This document shows, in pieces, positions 18,106 to 26,729 of a DNA stretch of 64,000 bases (positions are counted from its first letter, which is position 1; every line of letters begins with the position of its first letter). The notes below the pieces were generated by a model that ran no database searches, was not told where the DNA came from, and saw only the letters and a program-made list of their open reading frames with translations. Position numbers and translations under genes: made by a program. The stretch covers positions 62,001 through 126,000 of the forward strand of contig NZ_RRAZ01000001.1 in assembly GCF_003863335.1 (NCBI RefSeq), read 5' to 3'. The DNA is from Falsigemmobacter faecalis. GTDB lineage: Bacteria > Pseudomonadota > Alphaproteobacteria > Rhodobacterales > Rhodobacteraceae.

Positions 18106-18472
18106 GGTCGTCCCCCCATCGCGGCTGCAGGCGCATGTCTCAGATCTATACCCTGGCCCGGGCAAGTTGAAGATCTGCAAAGGCTCAGGCCGGTGCAATT
18201 TATCTGCAAAACTGCCGGTCTGCGCGCCTTTTGGTGGCGCGGGCGGCGCGATTTTTTCCGTCAGTTTGCCGCAGACTATGGCTCGGCGCTTGGCTTGGCG
18301 CGGGTCCTGTGGCACACTTCCGGCATGGGGTCGCCTGACTGGCTTCCTTGCTGCGGCTGTTCTCCCTGAGGGCAGCCGCCGTATTTATTTCGGCGTCAGA
18401 ACCGCTGCGGGGCCAGATGGTGGTGCTTCGGGGCTGCGCGCCTTTCATATCGCCATTACCTGAGAGGATCCT
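18106..18472. other. Intergenic region between divergent pdxH and gpt (367 bases)
   Basis: No gene can be supported here. It must hold the promoters of pdxH (minus) and gpt (plus). The only structure I see is a hairpin at 18353-18379 followed by a T-rich stretch, listed separately. Confidence 0.6.
18353..18392 (+). terminator. Possible attenuator/terminator hairpin in the gpt leader
   Basis: GCGGCTG (18353-18359) pairs with CAGCCGC (18373-18379), with an inner CCC/GGG pair and loop TGA. It is followed by CGTATTTATTTCGG. It precedes gpt by about 90 bases, so it could end stray transcription or act as an attenuator; no alternative fold was worked out. Confidence 0.35.
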
Positions 18473-18982
18473 ATGGCTCCCGAGCGTCTGCCTCATGAAA
18501 AAGGGTTCCACATTTCCTGGGACCAGATCCACCGCGATTCCCGTGCCCTGGCCTGGCGTCTGGACGGCCGCGGCCCTGGCGAAGGCGGCACCTGGAAAGC
18601 TGTGGTCGGCATCACCCGCGGGGGTCTTGTTCCGGCGATGATCGTCTCGCGGGAGCTGAATATCCGCGTGGTCGATACCATTTCGGTCAAAAGCTATTCG
18701 CATCAGGATCGCGCGGAAGCCATGGTCACCAAAGCGCCCCAGGCTGAGCTGCTGGGCGATGGTGAGGGCATTCTGATCGTCGATGATCTGGTCGACAGCG
18801 GCAAAACCATTGAGCTGGTGCGCCGTCTTTACCCCAAGGCGCATTTCGCGACCGTTTACGCCAAACCGGCGGGCCGCGTGCAGGTCGATACCTATATCAC
18901 TGAGGTGAGCCAGGACACCTGGATCTTCTTCCCCTGGGATATGGCGCTGCAATATGTGCAGCCCTTCCGTGGCGCGGACTAA
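18473..18982 (+). CDS. gpt: Xanthine phosphoribosyltransferase
   Basis: Purine salvage enzyme converting xanthine or guanine plus PRPP to XMP or GMP. At 169 residues it fits the XGPRT family. The PRPP-binding motif is [20 protein letters not shown], and the C-terminal DTWIFFPWD is typical of this enzyme. The N-terminal [16 protein letters not shown] also matches. A GAGAGGATCCT site precedes the ATG. It has a strong terminator and converges with idi. Confidence 0.94.
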   Translation: MAPERLPHEKGFHISWDQIHRDSRALAWRLDGRGPGEGGTWKAVVGITRGGLVPAMIVSRELNIRVVDTISVKSYSHQDRAEAMVTKAPQAELLGDGEGILIVDDLVDSGKTIELVRRLYPKAHFATVYAKPAGRVQVDTYITEVSQDTWIFFPWDMALQYVQPFRGAD

Positions 18983-19017
18983 GCGCAGAGGTCGGCACCC
19001 GATCGATAAAATAAAAC

Positions 19018-19043
19018 GGCACCGCAATTTGCGGTGCCTTTTT
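19018..19043. terminator. Terminator between convergent gpt and idi
   Basis: GGCACCGCAA (19018-19027) pairs with TTGCGGTGCC (19029-19038) and is followed by TTTTT on the plus strand. On the minus strand the other flank is GTTTTATTTTATC, so it should work for both genes. Confidence 0.9.
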
Positions 19044-19052
19044 GTTGGGCGT

Positions 19053-19574
19053 TTAGCTGAAAATATGGGCGAACTGCTGGTCCATATAGATCCGCAGCCA
19101 GGGGGTGAACGCCTCTGGGGTGATTCGGATCGCCTCGCGCAGCGCCTCGGGCGTCATCCAGCGGATGGAGGCGACCTCATCGGGATTCAGCGCAAGCGGC
19201 AGATCGCGCGTGGCTTCAGCCGTAAAGATCTGCACCACCTCATGCTCGGTCAGTCCCGCGCCGACATCGGCGCGGTATTCGATCTCGCCCGCCGGTGAAA
19301 GCACCAGCCCGGTGATCCCCAGTTCTTCCTGCAGACGCCGCAGCGCGCAGGCCCGCATGTCTTCGCCCCAATGCGGATGGGTGCAGCAGGTATTGGCCCA
19401 GAGACCTGGCGTGTGATATTTGCCAAAGGCCCGTTGTTGCAGCAGAATTTCATCCCCCGCCCGCACAAAGACCGAGATGGCCGGATGGCGCAGGCCTCTG
19501 CGGTGCACCTCCAGTTTTTCCACCGGACCAAGGCGGCCGTCAGCGTTATAGGCGGGGATCATCTGTGCAGTCAT
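19053..19574 (-). CDS. idi: Isopentenyl-diphosphate delta-isomerase, type I
   Basis: Interconverts IPP and DMAPP. The 173-residue protein has the type I active-site Cys motif NTCCTHPHWGED, the NUDIX-related RRLQEELGITG, and TEHEVVQIF with the catalytic Glu. The start at 19574 has GAAGGAG 7 bases upstream. With ispH at 58.6 kb this shows the MEP pathway feeding terpenoids; idi is optional with the MEP pathway and is common in carotenoid-making Rhodobacteraceae. Confidence 0.95.
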   Translation of the reverse strand: MTAQMIPAYNADGRLGPVEKLEVHRRGLRHPAISVFVRAGDEILLQQRAFGKYHTPGLWANTCCTHPHWGEDMRACALRRLQEELGITGLVLSPAGEIEYRADVGAGLTEHEVVQIFTAEATRDLPLALNPDEVASIRWMTPEALREAIRITPEAFTPWLRIYMDQQFAHIFS

Positions 19575-19662
19575 CGCGGGCTCCTTCGGGGGTCATATGG
19601 GACCGCCGCTCCGTTTTTGCCAGAGCCTTTGCGCCGCCCGTGCAGACGCGGTAGCGTGGGGT

Positions 19663-20088
19663 ATGTTGCGGATAACGGATGAAATCCGGATCGAAGACTG
19701 GGAACTGTCAGAGCAGTTCACCCGGTCTCAGGGTCCGGGCGGACAGAATGTAAATAAAGTGGAAACCGCGGTTGAGCTGCGGTTTGAGGCGGCACGCTCT
19801 CCCGGGCTGACGGATCCGGTGAAAAACCGGCTGAAGCGGCTGGCGGGGCGGCGCTGGCTGGACGATGGGGCGATCCTGATCCGGGCCGAAGAGACCCGCT
19901 CTCAGGCCCGCAACCGCGAGATGGCGCGGGAACGGCTGATCGAGCTGATTCGCGCGGCCCTGATCGCACCCAAGCGGCGCATCGCCACCAAACCCACCCT
20001 GGCCAGCAAGCGCAGACGGGTGGCCACGAAACAGGCAAGGGGCGCGTTGAAATCCAACCGCGCCAAAGTGGGGGACGAAGACGAATGA
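19663..20088 (+). CDS. arfB: Alternative ribosome-rescue factor ArfB
   Basis: Peptidyl-tRNA hydrolase that frees ribosomes stalled without a stop codon. The start at 19663 (MLRITDEIRI) gives 141 residues, the family size. The catalytic GGQ is at residues 26-28 in SQGPGGQNVNKVET, and the C-terminal tail is long and basic (KRRIATKPTLASKRRRV), which in ArfB enters the mRNA channel. Its stop overlaps the next start (ATGA), so it heads the four-gene operon to 22770. Confidence 0.93.
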   Translation: MLRITDEIRIEDWELSEQFTRSQGPGGQNVNKVETAVELRFEAARSPGLTDPVKNRLKRLAGRRWLDDGAILIRAEETRSQARNREMARERLIELIRAALIAPKRRIATKPTLASKRRRVATKQARGALKSNRAKVGDEDE

Positions 20089-21359
20089 CCGAAGATCTGC
20101 TCGCGCGCCGCGCCCGGCTGATGGGGCCGGAGGTGCCGACCTTTTACCGCAATCCTTTGCATCTGGTGAAGGGCGAGGGGGTCTGGCTCCGGGACAAAGC
20201 GGGCAGGCGCTATCTCGATTGCTACAACAACGTCCCCCATGTCGGGCATTCGCATCCCAAAGTGGTTGCGGCGATCACCGCCCAGGCCCTGACGCTGAAC
20301 ACCCACAGCCGCTATCTGCATGAAGGCGTTCTCGATTATATCGAGCGGCTGGGCGCGACCTTTCACCATGGCACCAGTCAGGCCATCATGGTCTGCACCG
20401 GCTCAGAGGCGAATGACCTCGCGCTGCGCATGGCCCAGGCGGTGAACGGCAAAACCGGGATCATTGCCACCGACAATACCTATCACGGCAATTCGGCCCT
20501 GACCTCGGGGCTGTCGTCGCGCCGCCCTCCGGTGGGGGGCTATCCGCAGAACATCATCCGCATCCCCGCGCCCGACAGCCTGGCCCCGGTGGGGGGCAGC
20601 CGCGAGGGTCAGGCCCAGGCCTTTGCCGGTCACGTGAAGGCGGCGATTGCCGGGTTGGAGGCGCGGGGCTTTGGCTTTTCCTCGCTGATCCTGTGTCCGC
20701 TTTTCGCCAATGAGGGGCTGCCCTGCGTGGAGAAGGGCTTTCTTGATCCGACCGTGGCGGCGGTGCGTGCGGCGGGGGGCGTCATCATCTGCGATGAGGT
20801 GCAGCCCGGATTTGGCCGCGCGGGAGAGACCTTCTGGGGCCATGATCTCTTAGGTTTCGCGCCCGATATCGTGACGCTGGGCAAGCCGATGGGCAATGGC
20901 CATCCCATCGGCGCGGTCTTTGCGCGCCCGGATGTAATGCGCGCCTTCCGTGAAGTTTTCGCCTATTTCAACACCTTCGGCGGCAATCCGGTCTCGGCGG
21001 CGGCGGCCATGGCGGTGCTGGATGTCATGGAGGAGGAGGGGTTGCAGCAGAACGCCCGTGAGGTCGGGGCCTATACGCTCGACGGTCTGCGCAGCCTTTC
21101 GCACCCCTGGATCGCAGAGGCGCGCGGGCAGGGGCTCTTCTTCGGGCTGGAGTTTCTGACGCCTGAGGGCGCGCCCGCCACCGCTTTTGTCGCCGATGTC
21201 ATCGAGGCGATGCTGGAGCGTGGCGTGATCCTCAATAATATCGGGCGCAACCGTAACACGCTGAAAATGCGGCCTCCGATGCCGTTTTCGCGCGAAAATG
21301 CCGATCTGCTGATCGCGGCGCTCCAGGATGCGCTGGAGAAAACCCCGGTGCGGGCATGA
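20085..21359 (+). CDS. Class III PLP enzyme, probable phospho-lyase (ETNPPL/PHYKPL-like)
   Basis: A 424-residue fold-type I PLP enzyme annotated by family as a class III aminotransferase. The PLP lysine is K267 in [31 protein letters not shown] and the Asp of [21 protein letters not shown] bind the cofactor. The N-terminal stretch ([18 protein letters not shown], then [15 protein letters not shown]) is what I know from the animal phosphoethanolamine and 5-phosphohydroxylysine phospho-lyases rather than from ordinary omega-aminotransferases. The coupled downstream APH-type kinase supports a kinase-then-lyase pathway. The substrate (phosphohydroxylysine, phosphoethanolamine or another) is inference. 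Confidence 0.85.
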   Translation: MTEDLLARRARLMGPEVPTFYRNPLHLVKGEGVWLRDKAGRRYLDCYNNVPHVGHSHPKVVAAITAQALTLNTHSRYLHEGVLDYIERLGATFHHGTSQAIMVCTGSEANDLALRMAQAVNGKTGIIATDNTYHGNSALTSGLSSRRPPVGGYPQNIIRIPAPDSLAPVGGSREGQAQAFAGHVKAAIAGLEARGFGFSSLILCPLFANEGLPCVEKGFLDPTVAAVRAAGGVIICDEVQPGFGRAGETFWGHDLLGFAPDIVTLGKPMGNGHPIGAVFARPDVMRAFREVFAYFNTFGGNPVSAAAAMAVLDVMEEEGLQQNAREVGAYTLDGLRSLSHPWIAEARGQGLFFGLEFLTPEGAPATAFVADVIEAMLERGVILNNIGRNRNTLKMRPPMPFSRENADLLIAALQDALEKTPVRA

Positions 21360-22309
21360 GCCCGGAGGCGATTGAGGCCGCGGCGCTTTGGGGTGCGCGT
21401 GACCCCCGCCCGATCACCGAGCGGGAGAATGCCGTCTATGCCATCACCCTGCCGGGGGGCCGTCCGGCTGCCCTGCGGCTGCACCGCCGGGGCTATCAGG
21501 ATCCGGCGGCCATCCGCTCTGAGTTGTGGTGGTGCGCGGCGCTGGCGGGGGCAGGGGCGCCGGTTCCGGCACCGCTTCCGGCCCTCTCGGGGGATCTTCT
21601 GCAGCAGCTTTCCGGCGGGCGGCTCGCTTCGGTGATTGACTGGGTGGAGGGCGCGGCCATTGGCGCGGCGGCTGTGCCCCTGGCGGGAACGGCTGCGGCG
21701 AAAGAGGCTCTGATGGCGGGTGTCGGTGGTCTGATTGCCACCTGCCATCAGGCCACTGACGGGCTGGCCCTGCCGCAGGGGTTCACCCGGCCCGCCTGGG
21801 ATGCCGAAGGGCTGGCCGGAGCGGCCCCGCTTTGGGGGCGCTTTACCGATCATCCGCTGCTGACCCCGGCAGAGCGCGATCTTTTGCACAAATCTCAGGC
21901 AGTTGTTTTTGACAGGGCAAAGTCTGCGCAAATTTCGGGCGATTGCGGTCTGATCCATGCCGATGTGCTGCGCGAGAATGTTCTTTCCGGACCAAAGGGC
22001 TATTCCCTGATCGACTTTGACGATTCAGGCTTTGGCCTGCGCGCCTATGATCCCGGCACACTGCTCAGCCAAAGTCTGGCCGAGCCGGGGTTGCCGGATC
22101 TCGTGCAGGCGCTTTGTGAGGGGTATCGCGCGGTGCGGGTGCTGGATGTGGATCTTTTGCCGGTGATGACACTGGCGCGCTGCTGTGCCTCGGTGGGCTG
22201 GGTGATGACCCGGCTGCCGATGGAGCACCCGGTGCAGCAAAGCCATATCGCACGGGCCGTCGGATTTGCGCGCAAAGTATTGGACGGAAAGGCAGATCCT
22301 TGGGCCTGA
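21356..22309 (+). CDS. APH-family small-molecule kinase (hydroxylysine kinase-like)
   Basis: A 317-residue kinase of the aminoglycoside/choline/homoserine kinase fold. The catalytic loop is GLIHADVLRENVL and the metal-binding motif is LIDFDDSGFGLRAYD, both intact, so it should be active. The start (ATGAGCCCGG) overlaps the stop of the PLP enzyme by 4 bases. In animals, a kinase of this fold phosphorylates 5-hydroxylysine and the product is the substrate of the PLP phospho-lyase; the same pair here suggests an equivalent route for an amino alcohol (inference). Antibiotic resistance is unlikely in this context. Confidence 0.82.
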   Translation: MSPEAIEAAALWGARDPRPITERENAVYAITLPGGRPAALRLHRRGYQDPAAIRSELWWCAALAGAGAPVPAPLPALSGDLLQQLSGGRLASVIDWVEGAAIGAAAVPLAGTAAAKEALMAGVGGLIATCHQATDGLALPQGFTRPAWDAEGLAGAAPLWGRFTDHPLLTPAERDLLHKSQAVVFDRAKSAQISGDCGLIHADVLRENVLSGPKGYSLIDFDDSGFGLRAYDPGTLLSQSLAEPGLPDLVQALCEGYRAVRVLDVDLLPVMTLARCCASVGWVMTRLPMEHPVQQSHIARAVGFARKVLDGKADPWA

Positions 22310-22770
22310 TGGCATTTCTCCGTGGTATGATTTTCCGGCCCCGGGCCTTGCAGACCGGGGTCATCTGCCTGCGCGAGGGGCCGCAGGGCCCGGAGGTGCT
22401 GCTGGTGCGCACCCTCGACACCGGGCGCTGGATCATTCCCAAGGGCTGGCCGATGGACGGTAAAACCCTGGCCGAGGCGGCGGAGATTGAGGCCTGGGAA
22501 GAAGCGGGCGCGACGGGGCGGATGATGCCGGGCGAATTTGCCCGCATCCCCTCGAACAAGCGGCGCAATGACGGGCTGGAAGTGCCGACGGATCTGGCGA
22601 TCTTCGTTATGACCGACACCCAGCTCACCGAGGATTATCCCGAAGCAGGCAGGCGCGAGCGGCAGATGTGGCCGATTGATCTGGCCGCGCGCCGCGCCGA
22701 TGTTGAGGCGCTGGGCGAGGTGATCGGGACGCTTCGGGACCGGCTGGACGGGGGGCGGCCTGCGGGCTGA
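22309..22770 (+). CDS. NUDIX hydrolase, diphosphoinositol-phosphatase-like
   Basis: A 153-residue NUDIX protein. The ATG at 22309 shares its A with the preceding TGA (TGATG), indicating coupling; a TTG at 22300 is an alternative. The box region reads GWPMDGKTLAEAAEIEAWEEAG, so the Glu pair is present but the usual Arg before the first Glu is replaced, as in DIPP-type members. The W-I-I-P-K-G-W-P motif fits that group. Its substrate is unknown; as last gene of the arfB operon it could hydrolyse a nucleotide by-product. Confidence 0.85.
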   Translation: MAFLRGMIFRPRALQTGVICLREGPQGPEVLLVRTLDTGRWIIPKGWPMDGKTLAEAAEIEAWEEAGATGRMMPGEFARIPSNKRRNDGLEVPTDLAIFVMTDTQLTEDYPEAGRRERQMWPIDLAARRADVEALGEVIGTLRDRLDGGRPAG

Positions 22771-22849
22771 TCCGCCGCACTTGCCCTTTGCTGCGCTTTC
22801 GCCGAAGGTCGCAGGCCCCCTGAGACGACCCCGGAGACCTTAGACCGCC

Positions 22850-24325
22850 ATGGCTCTGCCGCCCGATCCGCAATGGAAAACGCTTGATAAAGACCTCGGC
22901 CGTATCGGCACGATGGAGCTTGCGGGGCGTCATGTGGCACGGCCGCTGCTGGCCCCGGGGCTGGCGCTGGCCTTTATGGCGATCGTGGCGCTGGGCTCGG
23001 GCATTGTTCCGGTCTCAGAGGGCGGCGGGCTGCCGGTCATTCTTGCGTCAATTCTTGCCGCTTATCTGGCGCTGACCATCGGGGCCAATGATGTGGCCAA
23101 TAATGTCGGTCCTGCGGTGGGCGCGCGGGCGCTGACGCTGGGCGGGGCGCTGATCCTGGCCGCCGTCTGCGAGGTGGCGGGGGCGCTGATCGCGGGAAGC
23201 GATGTGGTGGCGACGATCTCGGACGGGATCATTCACGCAGAGGCCTTTCCCTCTCAGGGGGCTTTTGTGCGGGCCATGATGGCGGCGCTGCTGGCCACGG
23301 CGGTCTGGCTGCATCTGGCGACCTGGGCGGGGGCTGCGGTTTCAACCACGCATTCCATCGTGGGCGGGGTTGCGGGGGCGGCCATTGCCGCGGCAGGGCC
23401 TCAGGCGGTGGACTGGGGGCTGCTGGCGGTGATCTCGCTGAGCTGGGTGGCTTCGCCCCTGGTGGGCGGCGTGCTGGCAGCGGCGCTTTTGGCCTTTATC
23501 AACCGCTTCATCGCCGAGGCCGGGGACCGTCTGGCGGCAGCCCGCCTCTGGCTGCCGGTTCTGATGGCGCTGATGGCGGGGGCTTTCACGGTCTATCTGG
23601 GCGCGAGGGGGCTTGCGGTTCATACCGGCAGCGGCTGGCGCACGGCGCTGGTGCTGGGCCTTGGGGTGGCGCTGCTGACCTGGGCTTTCGCGCGCCCCCT
23701 GGTGCGACGTCAGGCCGAGGGGCTGTCGAACAAGCGCAAAGCGTTGAAAAAGCTCTTCTCTCCGCTTTTGGTGATCTCGGCGGCGCTGTTGTCTTTCGGG
23801 CATGGCGCGTCGGATGTCTCCAACGCGGTGGCGCCGCTGGCGGCCATTGTCAGCGTCTATTCTGCGGGCGGTGGCGGTGCCTATATGGAAGCCGTGGGCC
23901 TGCCCTTCTGGGTCATGGCCATTGGCGGCGCGGGGATTGCGCTGGGGCTTTTGCTCTTTGGTCCGCGCCTCGTGCTGCTGGTCGGCAAAGAGATCACCCG
24001 CCTGAACCCGGTGCGCGCCTTTTGCGTGGCGCTGGCAACGGCGGTGGCGGTGATTGCGGCGGCGGCCATGGGGCTGCCGGTCTCCTCGACCCATATCGCG
24101 GTGGGCGCGATCTTTGGTCTGGGCTTTTACCGCGAGTGGCGCGAGGCCGCGCGGGGTCGCAAAATCCGCGACGACATCCACGCCCCGGCAGAAGAGCGGC
24201 ACCGCCGCAGGCTGGTGCGCCGCTCGCATGTGCTGACCATGCTGACCGCCTGGATCATCACGGTTCCGCTGACGGCGGCTCTGGCGGGGGCGGTGTTTTT
24301 CCTGCTGTCGAAGCTGACGGCCTGA
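22850..24325 (+). CDS. pit: Inorganic phosphate transporter, PiT family
   Basis: Low-affinity phosphate/metal-phosphate symporter in the inner membrane. The 491-residue protein has the two inverted PiT signatures: TIGANDVANNVGPAVGARAL near residue 75 and GHGASDVSNAVAPLAAI near residue 318, plus about ten hydrophobic helices. The N-terminal extension of about 35 polar residues is usual in alphaproteobacteria. No phoU-like DUF47 gene is next to it. The last 68 bases overlap the opposing patatin gene. Confidence 0.93.
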   Translation: MALPPDPQWKTLDKDLGRIGTMELAGRHVARPLLAPGLALAFMAIVALGSGIVPVSEGGGLPVILASILAAYLALTIGANDVANNVGPAVGARALTLGGALILAAVCEVAGALIAGSDVVATISDGIIHAEAFPSQGAFVRAMMAALLATAVWLHLATWAGAAVSTTHSIVGGVAGAAIAAAGPQAVDWGLLAVISLSWVASPLVGGVLAAALLAFINRFIAEAGDRLAAARLWLPVLMALMAGAFTVYLGARGLAVHTGSGWRTALVLGLGVALLTWAFARPLVRRQAEGLSNKRKALKKLFSPLLVISAALLSFGHGASDVSNAVAPLAAIVSVYSAGGGGAYMEAVGLPFWVMAIGGAGIALGLLLFGPRLVLLVGKEITRLNPVRAFCVALATAVAVIAAAAMGLPVSSTHIAVGAIFGLGFYREWREAARGRKIRDDIHAPAEERHRRRLVRRSHVLTMLTAWIITVPLTAALAGAVFFLLSKLTA

Positions 24326-25214
24326 GCCATTCGCGCAGCACATCGCGGTGCAGCTCGGCAATGCGGTGGCCCTCATCAATCGCCTCTCCCGCCCGGTGAA
24401 AATCAAGGGCGGAGAGATCCTGCAGCCGCGCGCCGATCAGCAGATCGGGCGGATCCCCGGCCAGGCGGCTGCGCCGGATCCGCTCGGACATAATGTCCAG
24501 CGCCTGGGCAACGAGGGTGAGATAGCCCGGGGCCGGCGGCACGGCGGCAGGCGCTTTCTCAGACCAGAGCGGGATCAGCCGGGCAAAGCGCGACGGCGCC
24601 GGGGCGGCGGTGTCTCCTTCCGGGGGCAGGGGATGGCTGGCGGGGCGCAGCACCCGGGTGGTCGGATTGACCGCCACCACACTCGCCGCCCCCATGGCGC
24701 GCGCCACTGAGACCGGCACCGGATTGACCACAGCCCCGTCGATCAGCCAGCGCCCCTCCAGCCACTGCGGGGCCAGAATGCCCGGCATGGCGGCAGAGGC
24801 GCGGATCGCGGGGGCCAGATCGCCGCGCTGCAACCAGATCTCCTGGCCCAGGTCCAGATCCGCAGCCACAGCCGTAAAGGGCAGCGGCAGATCTGCAAAA
24901 CTGCCGCTGAGGCCCAGCTCCCCCAGCAGCAGATGCGTGATCCCGCCGCCACCGATCAGCCCGCCAGAGCCCGGGCGCAGATCCAGCATCCGCAGCACCC
25001 GGCTGCGGGTCAGGCCGCGGGCAAAATCTTCCAGCGCGTCCAGCTGCCCCGCCGCCCAGGCCGCGCCCACCAGCGCCCCCATCGAGCAGCCGACCAGCAT
25101 ATCCGGCCTGAGGCCAAGCGCCTCAATCCCGCGCAACACGCCAATATGACACCAGCCCCGCGCCCCGCCGGAGCCGAGAACAAGGGCCGTGCGCCCGGAG
25201 GGTTGTGCTGTCAT
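24258..25214 (-). CDS. Patatin-like phospholipase
   Basis: A 318-residue serine lipase with the Ser-Asp dyad of patatins. Oxyanion loop LGSGGARGWCHIGVL at residues 13-27; nucleophile Ser44 in VGCSMGALVGAAW; Asp in LIDGAVVNPVPV. This matches the RssA-like subgroup. The Pro-rich C-terminal tail (TPPPPEPPSAEP) lies wholly within the overlap with pit, so the last 22 residues are coded by DNA that also encodes the pit C-terminus on the other strand. Confidence 0.9.
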   Translation of the reverse strand: MTAQPSGRTALVLGSGGARGWCHIGVLRGIEALGLRPDMLVGCSMGALVGAAWAAGQLDALEDFARGLTRSRVLRMLDLRPGSGGLIGGGGITHLLLGELGLSGSFADLPLPFTAVAADLDLGQEIWLQRGDLAPAIRASAAMPGILAPQWLEGRWLIDGAVVNPVPVSVARAMGAASVVAVNPTTRVLRPASHPLPPEGDTAAPAPSRFARLIPLWSEKAPAAVPPAPGYLTLVAQALDIMSERIRRSRLAGDPPDLLIGARLQDLSALDFHRAGEAIDEGHRIAELHRDVLREWLRPSASTAGKTPPPPEPPSAEP

Positions 25215-25328
25215 CGGTCTGATCCTGCTGTCGTGGTGCCGCGCCTGCTCGCTTTGGGTTAACGCGGTTGCGTCATTTTAGACCCGCTCTCTTGCCAGCA
25301 GATGAAAGGCGCGGCAAAATGCCCGGGC

Positions 25329-25583
25329 ATGCGCCTGCCCGATCTTTCCCGCCTGGCTGAACCTGGCACCGAAATCCGCCTGCGCGTCACCCCGCGCGGC
25401 GGCCGCGACGCCCTTGAAGAGAGCGCAGAGGGGCTGAAAATCCGCGTCTCCGCCCCGCCCGAAGACGGCAAAGCCAATGAGGCTGTGCGGCGTCTGCTGG
25501 CCAAAGCCATGGGCGTGGCACCGAGCCGCCTGACGCTGATCCGCGGTGCCACCTCACGCGAAAAATGCTTCCGCTTTGACTGA
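25329..25583 (+). CDS. DUF167 (YggU family) protein
   Basis: A small protein of about 84 residues: EIRLRVTPRGGRDALEE, then IRVSAPPEDGKANEAVRRLLAKAMGV and LIRGATSREKCFRF, the complete DUF167 signature. Function unknown. The ATG at 25329 (MRLPDLSRL) is preferred because it starts where the family does; an in-frame ATG at 25302 would add nine residues. Neither has a strong ribosome-binding site. Confidence 0.85.
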   Translation: MRLPDLSRLAEPGTEIRLRVTPRGGRDALEESAEGLKIRVSAPPEDGKANEAVRRLLAKAMGVAPSRLTLIRGATSREKCFRFD

Positions 25584-25699
25584 GGCGGGGGCCACAGCGT
25601 TGCCGAAATACCGCCGTCCGGCCTTGTGAAAGGGACCGCTCTGGCCGGGTAAATAGCGGCATGCTAGGCCTCAGCGGAGGGCAGGGGGAAGATCCGCAG

Positions 25700-26617
25700 A
25701 TGAATGGCAGAGGCAGTCCGGAAGGCGCAGGTCTGGCGTCCAGGGACAATCTGAAGGGCGCCGGCTTCATGCTGCTGGCCATGGCCGCTTTTACCATCGG
25801 CGATTCGCTGATGAAGCAGGTCTCACAGATGATGCCGCTTTATCAGGCTGTTGCGCTGCGCGGGCTGCTGACACTGCCGCTGCTGCTGCTGCTCGGCAAA
25901 GTCAGCGGCGGGCTGCATTTCGACCGCATCTGGCGTGAGCGCAAACTGACCGGGCTGCGCACCTTTGCCGAAGTGGCCTCTACGGTGACCTTCTTTCTTG
26001 GCCTTGTGGCGCTGCCGCTGGCGATTGTGACGGCCATTTTGCAGGCGACGCCGCTGGCCGTGACGGCGGCGGCGGCCTTCTTTCTGGGGGAAAAGGTCGG
26101 GCTGCCGCGCTTTCTGGCGATCTGCGCGGGGTTCTGCGGCGTTCTGATCATCATCCGGCCCGGCTCGGACGGCTTTGGTCTGCCGACGGTCTTTGTGCTG
26201 ATCTCGGTCTGCTTTGTGGTGCTGCGCGATTTAAGCACCCGGCGGCTGCCGAAAGACATCCCCTCGGCCAGCGTGGCCTTTCTTGCGGCGGCGGGGGTCC
26301 TGCTGGTTTCGCTGGTGATCTCAGCCCGCGAGCCCTGGGGCGAGGTGCCGGTTGCGGCGATCCCGATGCTCTGTGGGGCGGCCCTGGCGGTTGTGACCGG
26401 CTATATCTCGGTGATTCGCTCGATGCGGACCGGGGATGTCAGCTTCGTCACGCCCTTCCGCTATTCGGCGCTTTTGTGGGCGCTGATGCTCAGCTGGGTG
26501 ATCTCGGGATATTTCCCCGATGCGCTGACGCTTTTCGGGGCAGCGGTCGTTGTGGCCTCGGGAATTTTCACGCTCTGGCGTGAGGGGCGGCGGAACCGGG
26601 CTGCGGCTCGGGGGTAA
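25700..26617 (+). CDS. DMT superfamily (EamA) transporter
   Basis: Ten-helix drug/metabolite transporter with two EamA domains, about 305 residues from the ATG at 25700, which follows GGGGGAAG; the ATG at 25661 is an alternative. Visible features are the MLLAMAAFTIGDSLMKQVSQ start, TVTFFLGLVALPLAIVTAILQATPL, and the second EamA repeat from SVAFLAAAGVLL to the end. The solute cannot be told from sequence. No partner genes. Confidence 0.87.
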   Translation: MNGRGSPEGAGLASRDNLKGAGFMLLAMAAFTIGDSLMKQVSQMMPLYQAVALRGLLTLPLLLLLGKVSGGLHFDRIWRERKLTGLRTFAEVASTVTFFLGLVALPLAIVTAILQATPLAVTAAAAFFLGEKVGLPRFLAICAGFCGVLIIIRPGSDGFGLPTVFVLISVCFVVLRDLSTRRLPKDIPSASVAFLAAAGVLLVSLVISAREPWGEVPVAAIPMLCGAALAVVTGYISVIRSMRTGDVSFVTPFRYSALLWALMLSWVISGYFPDALTLFGAAVVVASGIFTLWREGRRNRAAARG

Positions 26618-26729
26618 CGCCTGTGGCCTTTCATCGCCGCTGCGGCTTTGCAACCCTTGACCGGGCCGGTGTGAGCCGGTGCAATGGGCGCAGTTGCCCA
26701 ACGTTCATTTCCCCGGGGGAATAGATTAC

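Noticed and set aside
21356-22309. Aminoglycoside resistance gene
   Set aside because: The fold is shared with many metabolic kinases, and the operon context with a PLP phospho-lyase-like enzyme points to metabolism.
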